Of a stretch of DNA of 64,000 nucleotides, positions 53,688 to 62,467 are shown in pieces. The DNA comes from Pantoea sp. GD03673. GTDB lineage: Bacteria > Pseudomonadota > Gammaproteobacteria > Enterobacterales > Enterobacteriaceae. Both the position numbers and the translations under genes were made by a program. The stretch spans positions 186,001 to 250,000 of the forward strand of contig NZ_JAOCKJ010000004.1 in assembly GCF_029844725.1 (NCBI RefSeq), in the 5' to 3' direction. The stretch's first letter is position 1; each line of letters starts with the position of its first letter. The notes under the pieces are model-generated. The model worked only from the letters and a program-made list of their open reading frames with translations. It had not been told where the DNA came from and searched no databases.

Positions 53688-54209
53688 ATGAAACGGACAA
53701 TACAACGCTCCCTGCCCCTGATGTTCACCGCGCTGGTGGCAGGCTGTGGCCTGACGCAAAGCATCACTGACGGCACAAAAGACGTGGCAAAAGCAGTGTT
53801 TTATAAGAAGGTGAAAACCGTGCATCTGGAGTTTCATGCTCGCGCCGAGCTAAACCCGGATGAGGATGGCATGTCACTCGCTACGCGCGTGCAGGTCTTT
53901 ACGCTCAAAGACCGACAGGCATTTGATAAAGCGGACTACAACACGTTGATTAGTGATGCAGACCATGCTCTGAGTGCCGATTTGGTGGCAAAAAAACAAG
54001 TACAGATTCGCCCGCAGCAAACGGTGCCGTTCACCATGCCGATGGAGGAACAGGCACAATTTGTTGCCATCGTCGCACAGTACCGCAAGCCCGATTTTCG
54101 TAAAAATGACTGGCGGATTGTGTTGAATAGGGATGAGCTTGACCCAGATAAGGAGCGGATGGTTGATATGGCAAAGTATGCCGTGCTGCTAAAGCAGGCC
54201 AGCAACTAG
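53688..54209 (+). CDS. tssJ: TssJ outer-membrane lipoprotein
   Basis: 173 residues, intact. Lipoprotein signal with lipobox VAGC and lipidated Cys20. The mature part is a transthyretin-like beta-sandwich: VHLEFHARAELNPDEDGMSL, RVQVFTLKDRQAFDKADYNTL and the C-terminal YRKPDFRKNDWRIVL. It links TssM to the outer membrane. It survives although the neighbouring tssF and tssG have decayed. Confidence 0.87.
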   Translation: MKRTIQRSLPLMFTALVAGCGLTQSITDGTKDVAKAVFYKKVKTVHLEFHARAELNPDEDGMSLATRVQVFTLKDRQAFDKADYNTLISDADHALSADLVAKKQVQIRPQQTVPFTMPMEEQAQFVAIVAQYRKPDFRKNDWRIVLNRDELDPDKERMVDMAKYAVLLKQASN

Positions 54210-54246
54210 CCTGACAGCCTCTGTTTTTCCGAGACAATGATATTTC

Positions 54247-54372
54247 ATGCGTTTCATTTCTCTGCCTGCACTGGCTGGCATTATTTTTATTATCTGTTCG
54301 ACCTCTTCTCACGTAGCTGTGGTTGGTTTACAAATCCCACGCCAGCTAATGCCATGTGTAGTAGTTTACTGA
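54247..54372 (+). CDS. 41-codon frame with a signal-like start, possibly a truncated gene
   Basis: [20 protein letters not shown] looks like a secretion signal, directly after tssJ, but the frame stops shortly before the transposase remnant. It may be the 5' stump of a gene cut by the element. Too short to assign. Confidence 0.3.
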   Translation: MRFISLPALAGIIFIICSTSSHVAVVGLQIPRQLMPCVVVY

Positions 54373-54397
54373 ATCAGTCCACCTGAACAGGGGTGAT

Positions 54398-55225
54398 ATG
54401 CTCATCTCAGAACAAGACGGGGTTCATCGCAGCAGCTACAAATACTGGAAAAGCCTGAAAAACCAGACGGCTGACAGGCTGTATTGCGCAGTCAGGTACC
54501 TGAGCTGCATGGTATCAGCCACGGTTCGGCCGAAGCAGGAAGCATTGCCACAATGGCAACCCAGAGAGGCTTACCAGATGGGGCGCTGGCTCGCTTGCAG
54601 GTTAATGAAAGAGCCGGGGCTAGTGAGTTGCCAGCAGCCAACTCACTGGTACAGGCGTGGTGGTCATGAGCATATTGCTATCCCTAATCATCTTGAGCAG
54701 CCGTTCGCTGTAATAGAGCCAAACCAGGTATAGTGCGGTGATGTGACCTATATCTGGACGGGTAAGCGCCGGGCGTTCCTCGCCGTTGTTCTCGACCTGT
54801 TCGCTAGAAAACCCGTGGGTTGGGCATTGTTGTTCTCGCCGGACAACAGACTCACCATGAAAGCGGTGGAAATAGCATGGGAAACTCGTAGTAAGCCCGT
54901 CGGAGTGATGTTTCACAGTGACCAGGGCAGCCATTATACGAGCAGGCAGTTCCGACAATTACTGTGGCGATACCGGCTCAGGCAGAGAATGGGCCGGCGC
55001 GGAAACTGCCGGGATAACAGCCCGATGGAGATCTTCAGGAGTCTGAAGAACGAGTGGGTGCCGGTGAAGGTTTACGTAAGCTTCAGCGATGCAACTCACG
55101 TAATAACGGACTATATCGCTGGATATTACAGCGCACTCAGACTGCACGTATATAATGGTGAGTAACCACCGAGCGAATCGGAAAACCGATACTGGATAAA
55201 CTCTGACGCGGTGGCCAGTTTTTGT
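54398..55225 (+). mobile_element. Dead IS3-family (IS3-group) orfB remnant
   Basis: Transposase fragments in order: [45 protein letters not shown] (first Asp), FARKPVGWALLFSPDNRLTM, HSDQGSHYTSRQFRQLLWRY (second Asp) and DNSPMEIF (Glu), ending NESENRYWINSDAVASF. An in-frame TAG before CGDVTYIW, frameshifts near the start, and a lost Phe at the ERFF site show it is inactive. orfA and clear end repeats are missing. Confidence 0.82.
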
Positions 55226-55238
55226 TCGCCACTACATC

Positions 55239-55328
55239 TTTGCGCTGGCTACGGGGCTTCGCCGTTCTGACATTCTGGACCCGGAATGGACGCAGGTTGA
55301 TATGCAAAGGAAGGATTTGGCCCTGTAA
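55239..55328 (+). pseudogene. Tyrosine-integrase fragment
   Basis: The 90-bp frame reads FALATGLRRSDILDPEWTQV followed by DMQRKDLAL and a stop. The segment A-L-x-T-G-L-R-x-S-x-I-x-x-x-x-W-x-x-V-D is the box I region of phage and island integrases, with the catalytic Arg. Nothing else of the integrase is left. Confidence 0.65.
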
Positions 55329-55334
55329 ATACAG

Positions 55335-56100
55335 ACGCATTTTCTCTCTTACGGTTGCGATAATTTCCTGCGTATAAATTCCCGCAGCGAACGATATCCC
55401 AGCGCGCTGTGAGGATGATGTTCATTGTGATGGCTGAACGTTACTGCCAGATTGATTTACGCAATCTGGCAGTCCGGTTTAGGCATGATGCTGTATAATC
55501 CCGCTTCATCGTTTTCACAAAGCTCTCTGCTATGCCGTTGCTTTCCGGACTGCGCACTCTTGTCGTGCACGGTTCCAGCCCCGGCATCCGGGCGAACGCT
55601 CGCGTTTCATGTGCTCTGTAGGCCGAACCATTGTCCGTCAGCCATTCCAGTGACGCTGACAGCAGATGCTGCCCGAAGCGTTTTTCTACCGCACCCGACA
55701 TCACCTCCTGCACGGTATCTTGGTCATTACCACCTGAGCCTGCGGCCTGGTCGATGATTTCCCGGTCACAGCAGTTATTGGCGAAAGTTACCCGCAACTT
55801 TTCGCCATTGTCGCAGCGGAACTCAAAGCCGACTGAACACCAGCGTCGGTTGCTGTCAGTCACCGCCACGCGTCCTTTATGGGCCCGCTTCCGGTGGTTA
55901 TCAGCAGGTTTTTGCTCAAGAAGCAGATGATGGGTGCTCATAATGCGGTACACCCGTTTTGCGTTAACAACAGGCTGCCCGTCCTGCTCAGATTCTCGTC
56001 GCAACAGTGCCCATACCCGTCGATAACCGTACGTGGGCAGGCCGGCCACCGCTGCATTTATCCGGTACAACACCGCAGTATCGTCAGGGTGATATACGCA
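55335..56100 (-). mobile_element. Dead IS3-family (IS2-group) orfB remnant
   Basis: Reads [41 protein letters not shown], then [28 protein letters not shown] and [19 protein letters not shown]; after a frameshift near 55445 it continues [18 protein letters not shown]. This matches IS2 OrfB minus its first 45 or so residues. The first catalytic Asp is Val (CSVGF where IS2 has CSDGF). Its left part is cut and joined directly to the tssG remnant. Confidence 0.82.
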
Positions 56101-56880
56101 TCGTAGCGCCAGCCAGGGTATATCCGCAGCAGGGACTGCAGGTCGTGGAACAGCGGCTGATGCGGAGGCATCCATCCTCGGGAATCGGCTTTGCTTTCGG
56201 TATACAGACGAATTTCTACCGCGCTGTTAATGTCCTCTGCAATGCCGCCGAATATAGGGCGGTCATCAAGGAAAAAGGTGACGTCAAAGCGGGGCTCGGG
56301 GACTTCCACTTTACGCCGGTAGTTTGGAACAATAATTGCTTCGGTATCCGGGGTGACCATGCGCACCAGTTGCTTCAGGCCATCTGCGGTTTTAACCGGC
56401 TGATGCAGCATATCGGGAATATAAGGAAATCGTGACAACGGCGCATCCAGATTGTTTTCAGTACCGGGGATACCCAGCCCGCCTATTCCCAACAGGCGTT
56501 GGGAAATGTGGTCAGTGCCGACCGGTTCAAAAGTTACCGGATAGTTGTGTTTATACCAGATGCGATAAAACTGCGTGAGAATGTGGCAGTTGAATATATC
56601 GAGAAATGCTCAACCGTTTCATGCCCCTCACGACTTTGGGTGATATCGTCGATATAGGCTATCGGCAGCGGTGAGTCGATGCCCTAGAGTTCCATAAAGG
56701 TGGTTCTGACTGTGGGCGGTGATTTCGGGTCATCTTCGGCGTTAACCTCAATGCCCTTAAATTCACCGGACGGGAATCCCATCCCCGGATTCAGACGTAA
56801 ATGAACCGGGTCATTCTTTATCTGTGAAGTACTGCCAATGAGTGGTAGTCCGGGGTGCCGCTGCTCCAGCCACTGCATAG
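56101..56880 (-). pseudogene. tssG: Decayed tssG, right copy
   Basis: The N-terminus MQWLEQRHPGLPLIGSTSQI and LNPGMGFPSGEFKGIE lead to TTFMEL followed by a TAG at about 56681-56683, after which the same frame continues GIDSPLPIAYIDDITQSREG. A shifted frame then carries LLGIGGLGIPGTENNLDAPL, TADGLKQLVRMVTPDTEAII and [18 protein letters not shown], where the IS2-type remnant cuts in. The left copy has the missing C-terminal end. Confidence 0.75.
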
Positions 56881-57245
56881 ACCGGTAGAAGCTGGTGTAC
56901 GGCAGTTATCTTCCAGACCTCTCTTCCAGTTCGGTAAAACTCAGTTGTGATTCTCTTTCCATCGCAGACATTCCCTGACGGCTCCAGTATCAGTGTCAGA
57001 GGGTTATACAGGTGCATATCAGCATACTGGTTCAGCAGGGAGCCAAACTGCCATACATCCCCTTCACAGCTGAAATGGCCAGAGTTGAGAGTCACTTCAT
57101 TATCCACGCCACGCATAAGGTAGCGTTTCCACTTCTGCCGCCGCCAGTGTGTTACGCAGCACTTCCGTGTTATCCATCATCCACAGAAAACTGCCGCCGC
57201 ACTGGCTCAGCATCTGCCAGTGGAGCCGGTCACGCTGCGGTGAGT
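56870..57245 (-). pseudogene. tssF: tssF C-terminal fragment, right copy
   Basis: RGVDNEVTLNSGHFSCEGDV, then GSLLNQYADMHLYNPLTLIL. This corresponds to the left copy's RGVDIDVTLDTAHFAGEGDV / GSLLNRF. A shifted frame upstream carries HWQMLSQCGGSFLWMMDNTE and LRNTLAAAEVETLPYAWRG. The N-terminal two thirds and tssM are missing, so the deletion runs from the truncated membrane-protein gene into tssF. Confidence 0.65.
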
Positions 57246-57539
57246 ACGACGCCAGTCATGCTCCAGCAGACGGTTATACTCCGCGATGCCTTCGGCATGT
57301 TCACCATCTACACCCGAGCGAAACGGCATCCAGCCTGGCAGAAGTGCACAAACCAGCCCCCAGGCAATCACGCCACCAAAGGTATATAGCCAGATCCGAT
57401 TATCTTTAAGCATAAACCAGCCGCCAACCCCGGATAAAACAATCAGCAGACACACAACAGATGCCACACGCCACCAGAGAGCCCAGTTAGTGGAGCGAAC
57501 AGTGAGGACAGGATCAGGCTGTGGGATCTTCCATTCCAT
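57207..57539 (-). pseudogene. Truncated T6SS-linked membrane protein, right copy
   Basis: The first about 95 residues (MEWKIPQPDPVLTVRSTNWA; GVDGEHAEGIAEYNRLLEHD) match the left 379-residue protein (MHWNIPSPHPVPAIKPLRWA; GVDHEHAQGLHLYNQLQDAE). Then the reading passes into tssF sequence and stops. About 280 residues are lost. The start overlaps the PAAR stop (TAATG). Confidence 0.75.
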
Positions 57540-57817
57540 TAGCGATCCTTAGTCTGCAAATACAGTATTAGGGAACTGCTTATGACCTGGCAGCTACACT
57601 CACAGTAGCGCTGATCAAATGCCAGCTCACCGCTTTCAGAAAGCCATTGCGATGTGCTGCCGACGATAGGGTTGCTCCCATGCCGCTGTTTAGGGCAACT
57701 GACCAGATCGCCAATCCGGGATGCAACAATACCTTCAACTTTGATCGTCGAAGAGGCTGAGATCACTTCACCACCACTGGTAAGCTTATCGCCTTTACGG
57801 ATAATACCTTTGGACAC
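57539..57817 (-). CDS. PAAR-domain spike tip protein, right copy
   Basis: 92 residues, close to the left PAAR throughout (IIRKGDKLTSGGEVISASST; VASRIGDLVSCPKQRHGSN; YCECSCQV). The C-terminal 15 residues differ. 12 bp after the immunity candidate. Confidence 0.87.
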   Translation of the reverse strand: MSKGIIRKGDKLTSGGEVISASSTIKVEGIVASRIGDLVSCPKQRHGSNPIVGSTSQWLSESGELAFDQRYCECSCQVISSSLILYLQTKDR

Positions 57818-57829
57818 AGAGAAGCCCTT

Positions 57830-58819
57830 TTAGTAAAAATAATAATAATCTGACAAGAGATTTTTTTTAGGCATGACACGATCTTCATTCTGTTTGTCAC
57901 TTTTATTTTTCAACACTTCCTTTGTCGTTCTTTCTAAATTTACATCTTCCGGATTTTTCATTTCTAAAACAGTGAAAATTTTTTGTGCCATAGCATTTGT
58001 TGGCTTTGGCTTTTTTAAACTTAAACGATAAGTAAACGGCAAGGCGAGAATGCTATATAAAACAGTCATGGCAGCGACTCCGCCTACTAGCTGAAAATAT
58101 CCCATGTCAAAATTAAAGCCAAGCGCAAAAGCTCCAACAACAGCGACAATTGCAGCAATAACCACTGGCATAATGAAGCATCCTTTTATTTCATCGGCTG
58201 CTTTTGAACGTACACTTTGATAACAACGTGGCAACATTGAAATGATTCGTAATTCAGGCACGGCTAATGCATAAGCTTCGTAGTGTCCCCCCTTCGCTAC
58301 TACGGCAAGTTCAATGTAATCACCTTGCTTTGCTGTTGTTCTTCCAAACCAGCCATAAAAAGGGACACCATTAACTTTTCCTTTCACAAAGTCGAAGACA
58401 TCAGTCTGACGGATTTCACCCTGCGAGCTTACTGCTGCTGCGGCAGATTCACCGATAACTGCCAGCAATACGCTCCCCCAATGTCGACTCCTTTCTTTGC
58501 GAACAAACTCTTCTGTTTCGTATTCCCGATCAGTAAAAAAACCTCTGGTAAACAGTATTTCGATTTCCTCCAGCATCCCGCACACTTTTATTAGTGGCTG
58601 GCGTGGTGGTAGTTCGGGTGAAGGAGGTTCTTTTTCCAAGATCGCATTTATCTCAGGGATTTTTTTCTTTGCTTCTTCACTATACCTCAATGACAGACTG
58701 CTCTGTTGATGCTTTGCCAACAGTTTTTCATGAACCCTAATATCGCTTTCAAAACTTGCTTTTTGCTTTCTAAATTCTTCAAAATAAATAGCATCTTTTA
58801 TTAAACGATCGACCTTCAT
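57830..58819 (-). CDS. Candidate immunity protein, right copy
   Basis: 329 residues, same plan as the left copy: charged helical start, ELPPRQPLIKVCGMLEEIEI, VNGVPFYGWFGRTTAKQGDYI, two membrane helices at about 217-262 and a Tyr-rich C-terminus (SDYYYFY). Coupled to its toxin by a 4-bp overlap. The two membrane helices are among the least similar parts (CFIMPVVIAAIVAVVGAF here; IIYLPFGMAAFVCVFGIF on the left), as expected if each protects against its own toxin. Confidence 0.62.
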   Translation of the reverse strand: MKVDRLIKDAIYFEEFRKQKASFESDIRVHEKLLAKHQQSSLSLRYSEEAKKKIPEINAILEKEPPSPELPPRQPLIKVCGMLEEIEILFTRGFFTDREYETEEFVRKERSRHWGSVLLAVIGESAAAAVSSQGEIRQTDVFDFVKGKVNGVPFYGWFGRTTAKQGDYIELAVVAKGGHYEAYALAVPELRIISMLPRCYQSVRSKAADEIKGCFIMPVVIAAIVAVVGAFALGFNFDMGYFQLVGGVAAMTVLYSILALPFTYRLSLKKPKPTNAMAQKIFTVLEMKNPEDVNLERTTKEVLKNKSDKQNEDRVMPKKNLLSDYYYFY

Positions 58820-61479
58820 TGGATCACCTTTACAGCTTGAATAAAACTATCTTCCTGTTTTTTAAGAAGTCCATTTCGCACTTTTAGTAATTCAATCTTT
58901 TCTGTCGAAGTTAATGACACTTCAGGAAGTTCGCCAAATACGCTGGCCTCACACCAGTCCTGTAAATCATTATCGGAAAAATAAATGACCAATTGCTCAA
59001 TAATAAAGATAGCAATCATCACCTGCCAGGTAGCTAAAAAGGCGGTCATTTTTATTGCTAAAATACGGGAAACCCCTCTAAATAATATATGATTAACAGA
59101 CATGACCTCTCTTTCAATGGCAAAATTCAGTAGCCCTTCTAGCGCTTTTACTGCAACGCTAGCATCTGCAGCCACCTTACCAAAAGATAATGAAATAAAT
59201 TGCCAGCGCTGTTTCCCTGTTGCTTCCTTGTATCCACCAATAATATCGATTGCAAGCATCAATGTTGAGGCGCTGCTTCCTGAAACGCTCCCAGCCCACT
59301 TAATACTGTTGGTCAACATAGTACTTTTTAATCCATGTTCTACCGCTGGAACCATGACATCTGAGGCGACATTAACGGTACTCAGAAAGGTGGCGATAAG
59401 CGTTGCTCTGACAATATTATTTCTTGGGTCTTTCTCCGTTTTATTAAGCAAGTTGGCATATTCGAGAGCGTTAAAAGCAAAAACCAGCAGTTTAATCCGG
59501 GATTTTTTTAAAGCATCTTTTCCATCTGCTGTTTTAGCAAAATCGTTGAAGCGTTCTTTATAAGCATTATATGTATTTTTTACTGACTTACTTTCAGTAC
59601 CTGATGCACTTTGTTTCAGGTTATCTAACATCTGTTGCCTGTAAGCATCTGCACTGACAAGCTGTGCAACGCCGCGTTCCACTTCTTCGCCCACGGTTGC
59701 AACACCTGCCGAGGCAGTAAAAAGCACTTTACTTAACAGCTCATTCATCGTGTCCAGGGTTTTACCCAAACGGGTAAAACTGAAGAAACGATCGCCCAGC
59801 GTGGTAAGACGTCGATCAGTTGCCAGCATAGCGCGAGACCAGGATGACGTTGGCGTTGGGTTTTTAGCAGTAATATCATTCGCTTTCGCATAAGCCTTAA
59901 TGAACTTACCTTCCAGCTTGGTCGCCAGTGCAATATAAGCAAGTTGATCCGCTTTATGATGGTTATCTTTATATTGTTCCATCCCTTTCAAAAAAGATCG
60001 GGTGTCTTTAATGACCTCGGGGTTATTAAGCATGATTGAGCGCCAGACCAGATTCTGCTCATCATCGGCGGAATACTGATCTATCAACTTGTCAATAAAA
60101 TCGGTGCCTGGCCGTGTCAGGTTCAGAGATGCGATCGCATAATCCACAATTTCCAGATAGCTCAGGTTATCTTCGACGCGGGTGGAATAAAAATCCTGGC
60201 TGCATAAGACAAATAAAGCATTCCGAAGCCATTCAACACGTAATGCTGCTAATAAATCCAGCTTTTGCGCCATACAATCAAAAAAACGTTGGTTACAGTC
60301 AGTAAATGCCTGTCGCTTTTGCAGGTTTAGTTTTTTGGCATACTTTTTCCAGTCACTGGCAAATTCATCTTCGCTATTCTGAAATGCCCGATCTGATTCT
60401 TTTTTTCGCCAGTCGGCAATGACCTCATCACTCAATGTATGTCCGTACTGGTCATACTTCTTCATCATCTCCAGGTTATAGTCAACTCTGTCATCAGATT
60501 GCTTTAATGCTCTGGCATTTTTCAGTGCATGTAGCTGGTTTTCAGCAGCGTTTAGCGCCTGATCTGACATAAACTCAATCGATAAATCGTCCATCCACGC
60601 CTTATGTAGCGCAGCAAAGTCATCTCCGAACCCTGCCAGCTCATGCGCTATCCCCACCGGATCTGCTATCGCCATCACCAGCGGTGTAATATCCTTATCG
60701 TATTTGTTTTTCCCTTCATGCCGGTTCTTCAGCGCCTGCATGGTACGGTGTGCACCACCGATACGGCTCTGACTCCACGGATAAATGGTCCCCTGAGGTT
60801 TGACTTCGCTTTCTTCAAAGTTGTACCAAGGGGCTTTCGGTTCCGTCTGGCTGATACGGCGGATCGCAGGGTTATATGGCAGCTGTTGCGCCGGGTGGGT
60901 CATCCCGCTGTCTTTATAGTCCAGAATACTTTCCAGACTTCCCGGCGAGGCTGCCGCAACCCCCAGCGAATTACCAGGTGTGGTCCACTGCCATGACTCA
61001 AGGCACTGCATACGTTTTTTACGCAAATCGGCATCACTGGCGTATCTCTCCAGCGTTTCCTGCATCCATTTGGACGGTGAGAAAGCAAGCCAGGTATTGC
61101 CCTCCAGCGCCATCTCATCGAGGATCATCATTTCCAGATTGGTGGCCTGATGCTTCGGTGAGTTGCAGTCAGGCTTTTTCTTTGGCTGAGCATAGGCACC
61201 GGAAGGTTGTTTCCACAGGCTGCCATCTTTGCATATCGCCCAAGCATCCCAGTGCTGGCTGATTTCATAGAACACATAGATAAATCCCTGACGCATGGCA
61301 CGCAGGGCATAGCTGTAGCCGGGAACTAATTTATAGGGTTCAGCATTTGCTGGTGTCGCCCAGGACGGTATTCCCCCGGTAATGTTGTCGGTCACCACGG
61401 CGTAGCGTGCGGGAATAAGGGCCGGTCCTTTCACCATGCACATCGGGCAGTTATTCATATCAGGGATAAATTCGGCCAT
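58816..61479 (-). CDS. VasX/BTH_I2691-type T6SS effector, right copy
   Basis: 887 residues. N-terminus MNNCPMCMVKGPALIPARYA, YSYALRAMRQGFIYVFYE; long helical middle; C-terminal hydrophobic helices ending MTAFLATWQVMIAIFIIEQL. By eye it is well over half identical to the left effector in the N-terminal and central parts and more divergent at about 635-700. The frame is intact. Its start overlaps the adaptor stop (TAATG). Confidence 0.82.
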   Translation of the reverse strand: MAEFIPDMNNCPMCMVKGPALIPARYAVVTDNITGGIPSWATPANAEPYKLVPGYSYALRAMRQGFIYVFYEISQHWDAWAICKDGSLWKQPSGAYAQPKKKPDCNSPKHQATNLEMMILDEMALEGNTWLAFSPSKWMQETLERYASDADLRKKRMQCLESWQWTTPGNSLGVAAASPGSLESILDYKDSGMTHPAQQLPYNPAIRRISQTEPKAPWYNFEESEVKPQGTIYPWSQSRIGGAHRTMQALKNRHEGKNKYDKDITPLVMAIADPVGIAHELAGFGDDFAALHKAWMDDLSIEFMSDQALNAAENQLHALKNARALKQSDDRVDYNLEMMKKYDQYGHTLSDEVIADWRKKESDRAFQNSEDEFASDWKKYAKKLNLQKRQAFTDCNQRFFDCMAQKLDLLAALRVEWLRNALFVLCSQDFYSTRVEDNLSYLEIVDYAIASLNLTRPGTDFIDKLIDQYSADDEQNLVWRSIMLNNPEVIKDTRSFLKGMEQYKDNHHKADQLAYIALATKLEGKFIKAYAKANDITAKNPTPTSSWSRAMLATDRRLTTLGDRFFSFTRLGKTLDTMNELLSKVLFTASAGVATVGEEVERGVAQLVSADAYRQQMLDNLKQSASGTESKSVKNTYNAYKERFNDFAKTADGKDALKKSRIKLLVFAFNALEYANLLNKTEKDPRNNIVRATLIATFLSTVNVASDVMVPAVEHGLKSTMLTNSIKWAGSVSGSSASTLMLAIDIIGGYKEATGKQRWQFISLSFGKVAADASVAVKALEGLLNFAIEREVMSVNHILFRGVSRILAIKMTAFLATWQVMIAIFIIEQLVIYFSDNDLQDWCEASVFGELPEVSLTSTEKIELLKVRNGLLKKQEDSFIQAVKVIQ

Positions 61480-62453
61480 TACTGATTCCTTTCATTCAGT
61501 TCATTGCACAGTTGCGGGTAACGGGCTTTATTTAGTGATGCGAGACAGTCGGTATAGCTGGCTCTCAGGTCACGCTCCCTCCGGGAGAGCAAAATCCGCA
61601 CATCCGGATGGGTATTGAATTGTGGATGCCAGTGCAGGCAGTCAAGCGCCAGTAACTGCTGGTCACGTTCATAATTAAAGCCATGCTGTGATGAAGCCCG
61701 TTCAAGGGCCTGACTGACAATTACAACAGCCTCCACCTCACCGTGACGGTGGTGATTAATGTGCAGACTGCGATGCCGTTCAAGGGTACGGTTAACTTTC
61801 CCTGTCGCATCAAACATCGCTTCATCCTCCGGCGACAGCGCCAGCGAGAATGACAAAAACGGGGATGAAACCGGGGTATGTTCGCGGGTAATTATCTGGC
61901 CGTCGCCATCCGGATAAAGCCAGTGGCTGAGCACGCCCAGCCAGCGCTGATGCTGTAGCGCACTGAAATGTGACCAGAGCACACTGTGGACTATCGGGTC
62001 GTAATAGCGCAGCAGTATCTGTGAATGGTCACTCAGGGACTGAATGGCGGTATTGCCCAGTTGTCGGGCAACAGTTTCGGCATCAAACGGGCTCAGCAGC
62101 CAGCCACAGACCGCCCGACCGTTTCCCTGACCCAGATGGTCCGTATGCAGTTCGTTCAGGGCAAAACCAATGCTGATTTCCAGCAGCGGTACATGTTGTG
62201 GTTTATCCATCTCAATGTTGATAAGCCACGGGTCGCTGTCACGGGTAAGTGACTCGTGAAGCAGTATCACCGGAACCGGGTGTTCTGCCACCAGCGCCTG
62301 AACATGCGGGATGTCAATATCGGCAGGCAGGGACGCCGGGTCCACCAACAGGTACAGGCTTTCACCCCTGTCTTTCACGGCTTTGGCTATCGCGGTGTGC
62401 AATTGCTTCGCATTGTTCTGGCGCGCGCCATCGCTGTAATCGTATTCCGTCAT
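61479..62453 (-). CDS. DUF4123 T6SS effector adaptor, right copy
   Basis: 324 residues. I start at 62453 (MTEYDYSDGARQNNAKQ), which aligns with the left copy; an ATG at 62471 that overlaps the vgrG stop as ATGA is an alternative. Conserved blocks: SLYLLVDPASLPADID, ALNELHTDHLGQGNGRAVCG and LRYYDPIVHSVLW. Intact. Confidence 0.85.
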   Translation of the reverse strand: MTEYDYSDGARQNNAKQLHTAIAKAVKDRGESLYLLVDPASLPADIDIPHVQALVAEHPVPVILLHESLTRDSDPWLINIEMDKPQHVPLLEISIGFALNELHTDHLGQGNGRAVCGWLLSPFDAETVARQLGNTAIQSLSDHSQILLRYYDPIVHSVLWSHFSALQHQRWLGVLSHWLYPDGDGQIITREHTPVSSPFLSFSLALSPEDEAMFDATGKVNRTLERHRSLHINHHRHGEVEAVVIVSQALERASSQHGFNYERDQQLLALDCLHWHPQFNTHPDVRILLSRRERDLRASYTDCLASLNKARYPQLCNELNERNQ

Positions 62454-62467
62454 CCTGGCTTTCCCTG

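Noticed and set aside
54484..54669. 61-codon frame starting [20 protein letters not shown] as a separate gene
   Set aside because: It is one of the frame-shifted pieces of the same IS3-group transposase.
55452..56435. Several + strand frames of 75-142 codons
   Set aside because: They are antisense shadows of the IS2-type transposase and tssG remnants.
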